Program-made: the position numbers and the translations under genes
The notes under the pieces: generated by a model
What the model saw: only the letters and a program-made list of their open reading frames with translations
Told to the model about the DNA's origin: nothing
Databases searched by the model: none
NCBI GenBank assembly: GCA_905372595.1
Contig: CAJPPS010000054.1
Location: forward strand, 1 to 8,405
Direction of reading: 5' to 3'
DNA length: 8,405 bases
Source: an uncultured Capnocytophaga sp.
GTDB taxonomy: Bacteria > Bacteroidota > Bacteroidia > Flavobacteriales > Flavobacteriaceae
Shown: in pieces, positions 8,005 through 8,405 of the stretch
Numbering within the stretch: position 1 is the first letter of the stretch
How the letters are laid out: every line of letters begins with the position of its first letter

Positions 8005-8405
8005 CCTTATTATATATAAAACCGTTCTTAATATAATGTCGGTTAGGTATAACAAAATAATTATTTATACCTCCTCCTCTCACATACTCCACTCTTGCCG
8101 ACTTTTCCCTCCAAAGTAGAACAATAGGAACATTCTCATTAAAATTCCTATCTAAGAAAATAAGATTGAAAAACAAACAATACTTACGTAGAATTTTTGT
8201 CATTTATATTTTCTTTATAAAAATTTTTTTGCTACTGAGGCTTAAGAATTCTTACTAACTGAGTGCAAATTTGTTACAAGCTAGAATCTTTAAGTGTATA
8301 GGCTTCTATTAGAGGATATGACCCTATATATAGATTATTTTTAGCAAAAAAAACAAAAAATAATTATGTGGAAAAAAAAACTTAAAAAATACTTGCTATA
8401 TTGAT
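8005..8405. other. AT-rich non-coding stretch with small inverted repeats; no supported gene
   Basis: About 400 bases without a gene I can defend. It holds an inverted repeat GGTATAA (8046-8052) / TTATACC (8065-8071), another ATAGGAA (8124-8130) / TTCCTAT (8145-8151), and the 12-bp perfect palindrome TAAGAATTCTTA (8243-8254), which is flanked by two copies of ACTGAG (8234-8239 and 8258-8263). A strongly C/T-rich tract runs from about 8070 to 8113. No tRNA, rRNA or insertion-sequence end is recognisable. The last 60 bases are very A-rich and may lead into the promoter of a gene beyond the window. Confidence 0.6.
8393..8405 (+). promoter_or_regulatory. Possible -33 element of a promoter cut by the window edge
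   Basis: TTG at 8393-8395 follows a long A-rich run (8345-8390), much as the TTG of the rpoC promoter follows an A-rich stretch and shares the ACTTG context. The -7 element TAnnTTTG would fall beyond base 8405, so this cannot be confirmed here. Confidence 0.2.

Noticed and set aside
7985..8203. A 72-codon open frame on the minus strand in the region after the DUF3467 gene
   Set aside because: It runs into the terminator hairpin of the rpoC unit, which explains its Pro-rich end. It has no recognisable domain, and its upstream region has no minus-strand TAnnTTTG promoter. A hypothetical small gene is not excluded, but support is too thin.

Overview
The window looks like chromosomal DNA from a member of the Bacteroidota, most likely class Flavobacteriia. 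The DNA is AT-rich. The RpoC sequence, including its N-terminus and its length of about 1,426 residues, is of flavobacterial type. It is followed by a DUF3467 gene, a neighbour of rpoC often seen in this phylum. The first gene is a TonB-dependent receptor with an N-terminal carboxypeptidase-regulatory-like domain, also typical of the phylum. A near-perfect Bacteroidota promoter (TTG, 20 bp, TAnnTTTG) lies upstream of rpoC, and the start codons lack Shine-Dalgarno sequences. Genus cannot be fixed from the sequence alone.

Layout, all genes on the + strand: (1) 59-3010, an intact outer-membrane TonB-dependent receptor closed by a strong intrinsic terminator (3037-3082). (2) 3083-3325, a non-coding stretch with a promoter and a leader of roughly 180 nt that contains a second terminator-like hairpin shortly before rpoC. 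(3) 3326-7606, full-length rpoC encoding the RNA polymerase beta' subunit. (4) 7641-7934, a 97-residue DUF3467 protein 34 nt downstream of rpoC, probably co-transcribed with it and followed by a terminator hairpin (7973-8004). (5) 8005-8405, AT-rich DNA with small inverted repeats and no gene I can support.

The receptor imports an unidentified ligand across the outer membrane. It has no evident functional link to the transcription genes and is separated from them by a terminator. rpoC and the DUF3467 gene form a short transcription unit.

The most notable point is organisational. In nearly all bacteria rpoC directly follows rpoB, but here a complete receptor gene and a terminator occupy that place, and rpoC has its own promoter and a leader that looks able to attenuate. 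This suggests a split rpoBC operon with separate control of beta'. I see no phage, insertion sequence, CRISPR array, tRNA or rRNA in the window, and no evidence of a wholly new multi-gene system.
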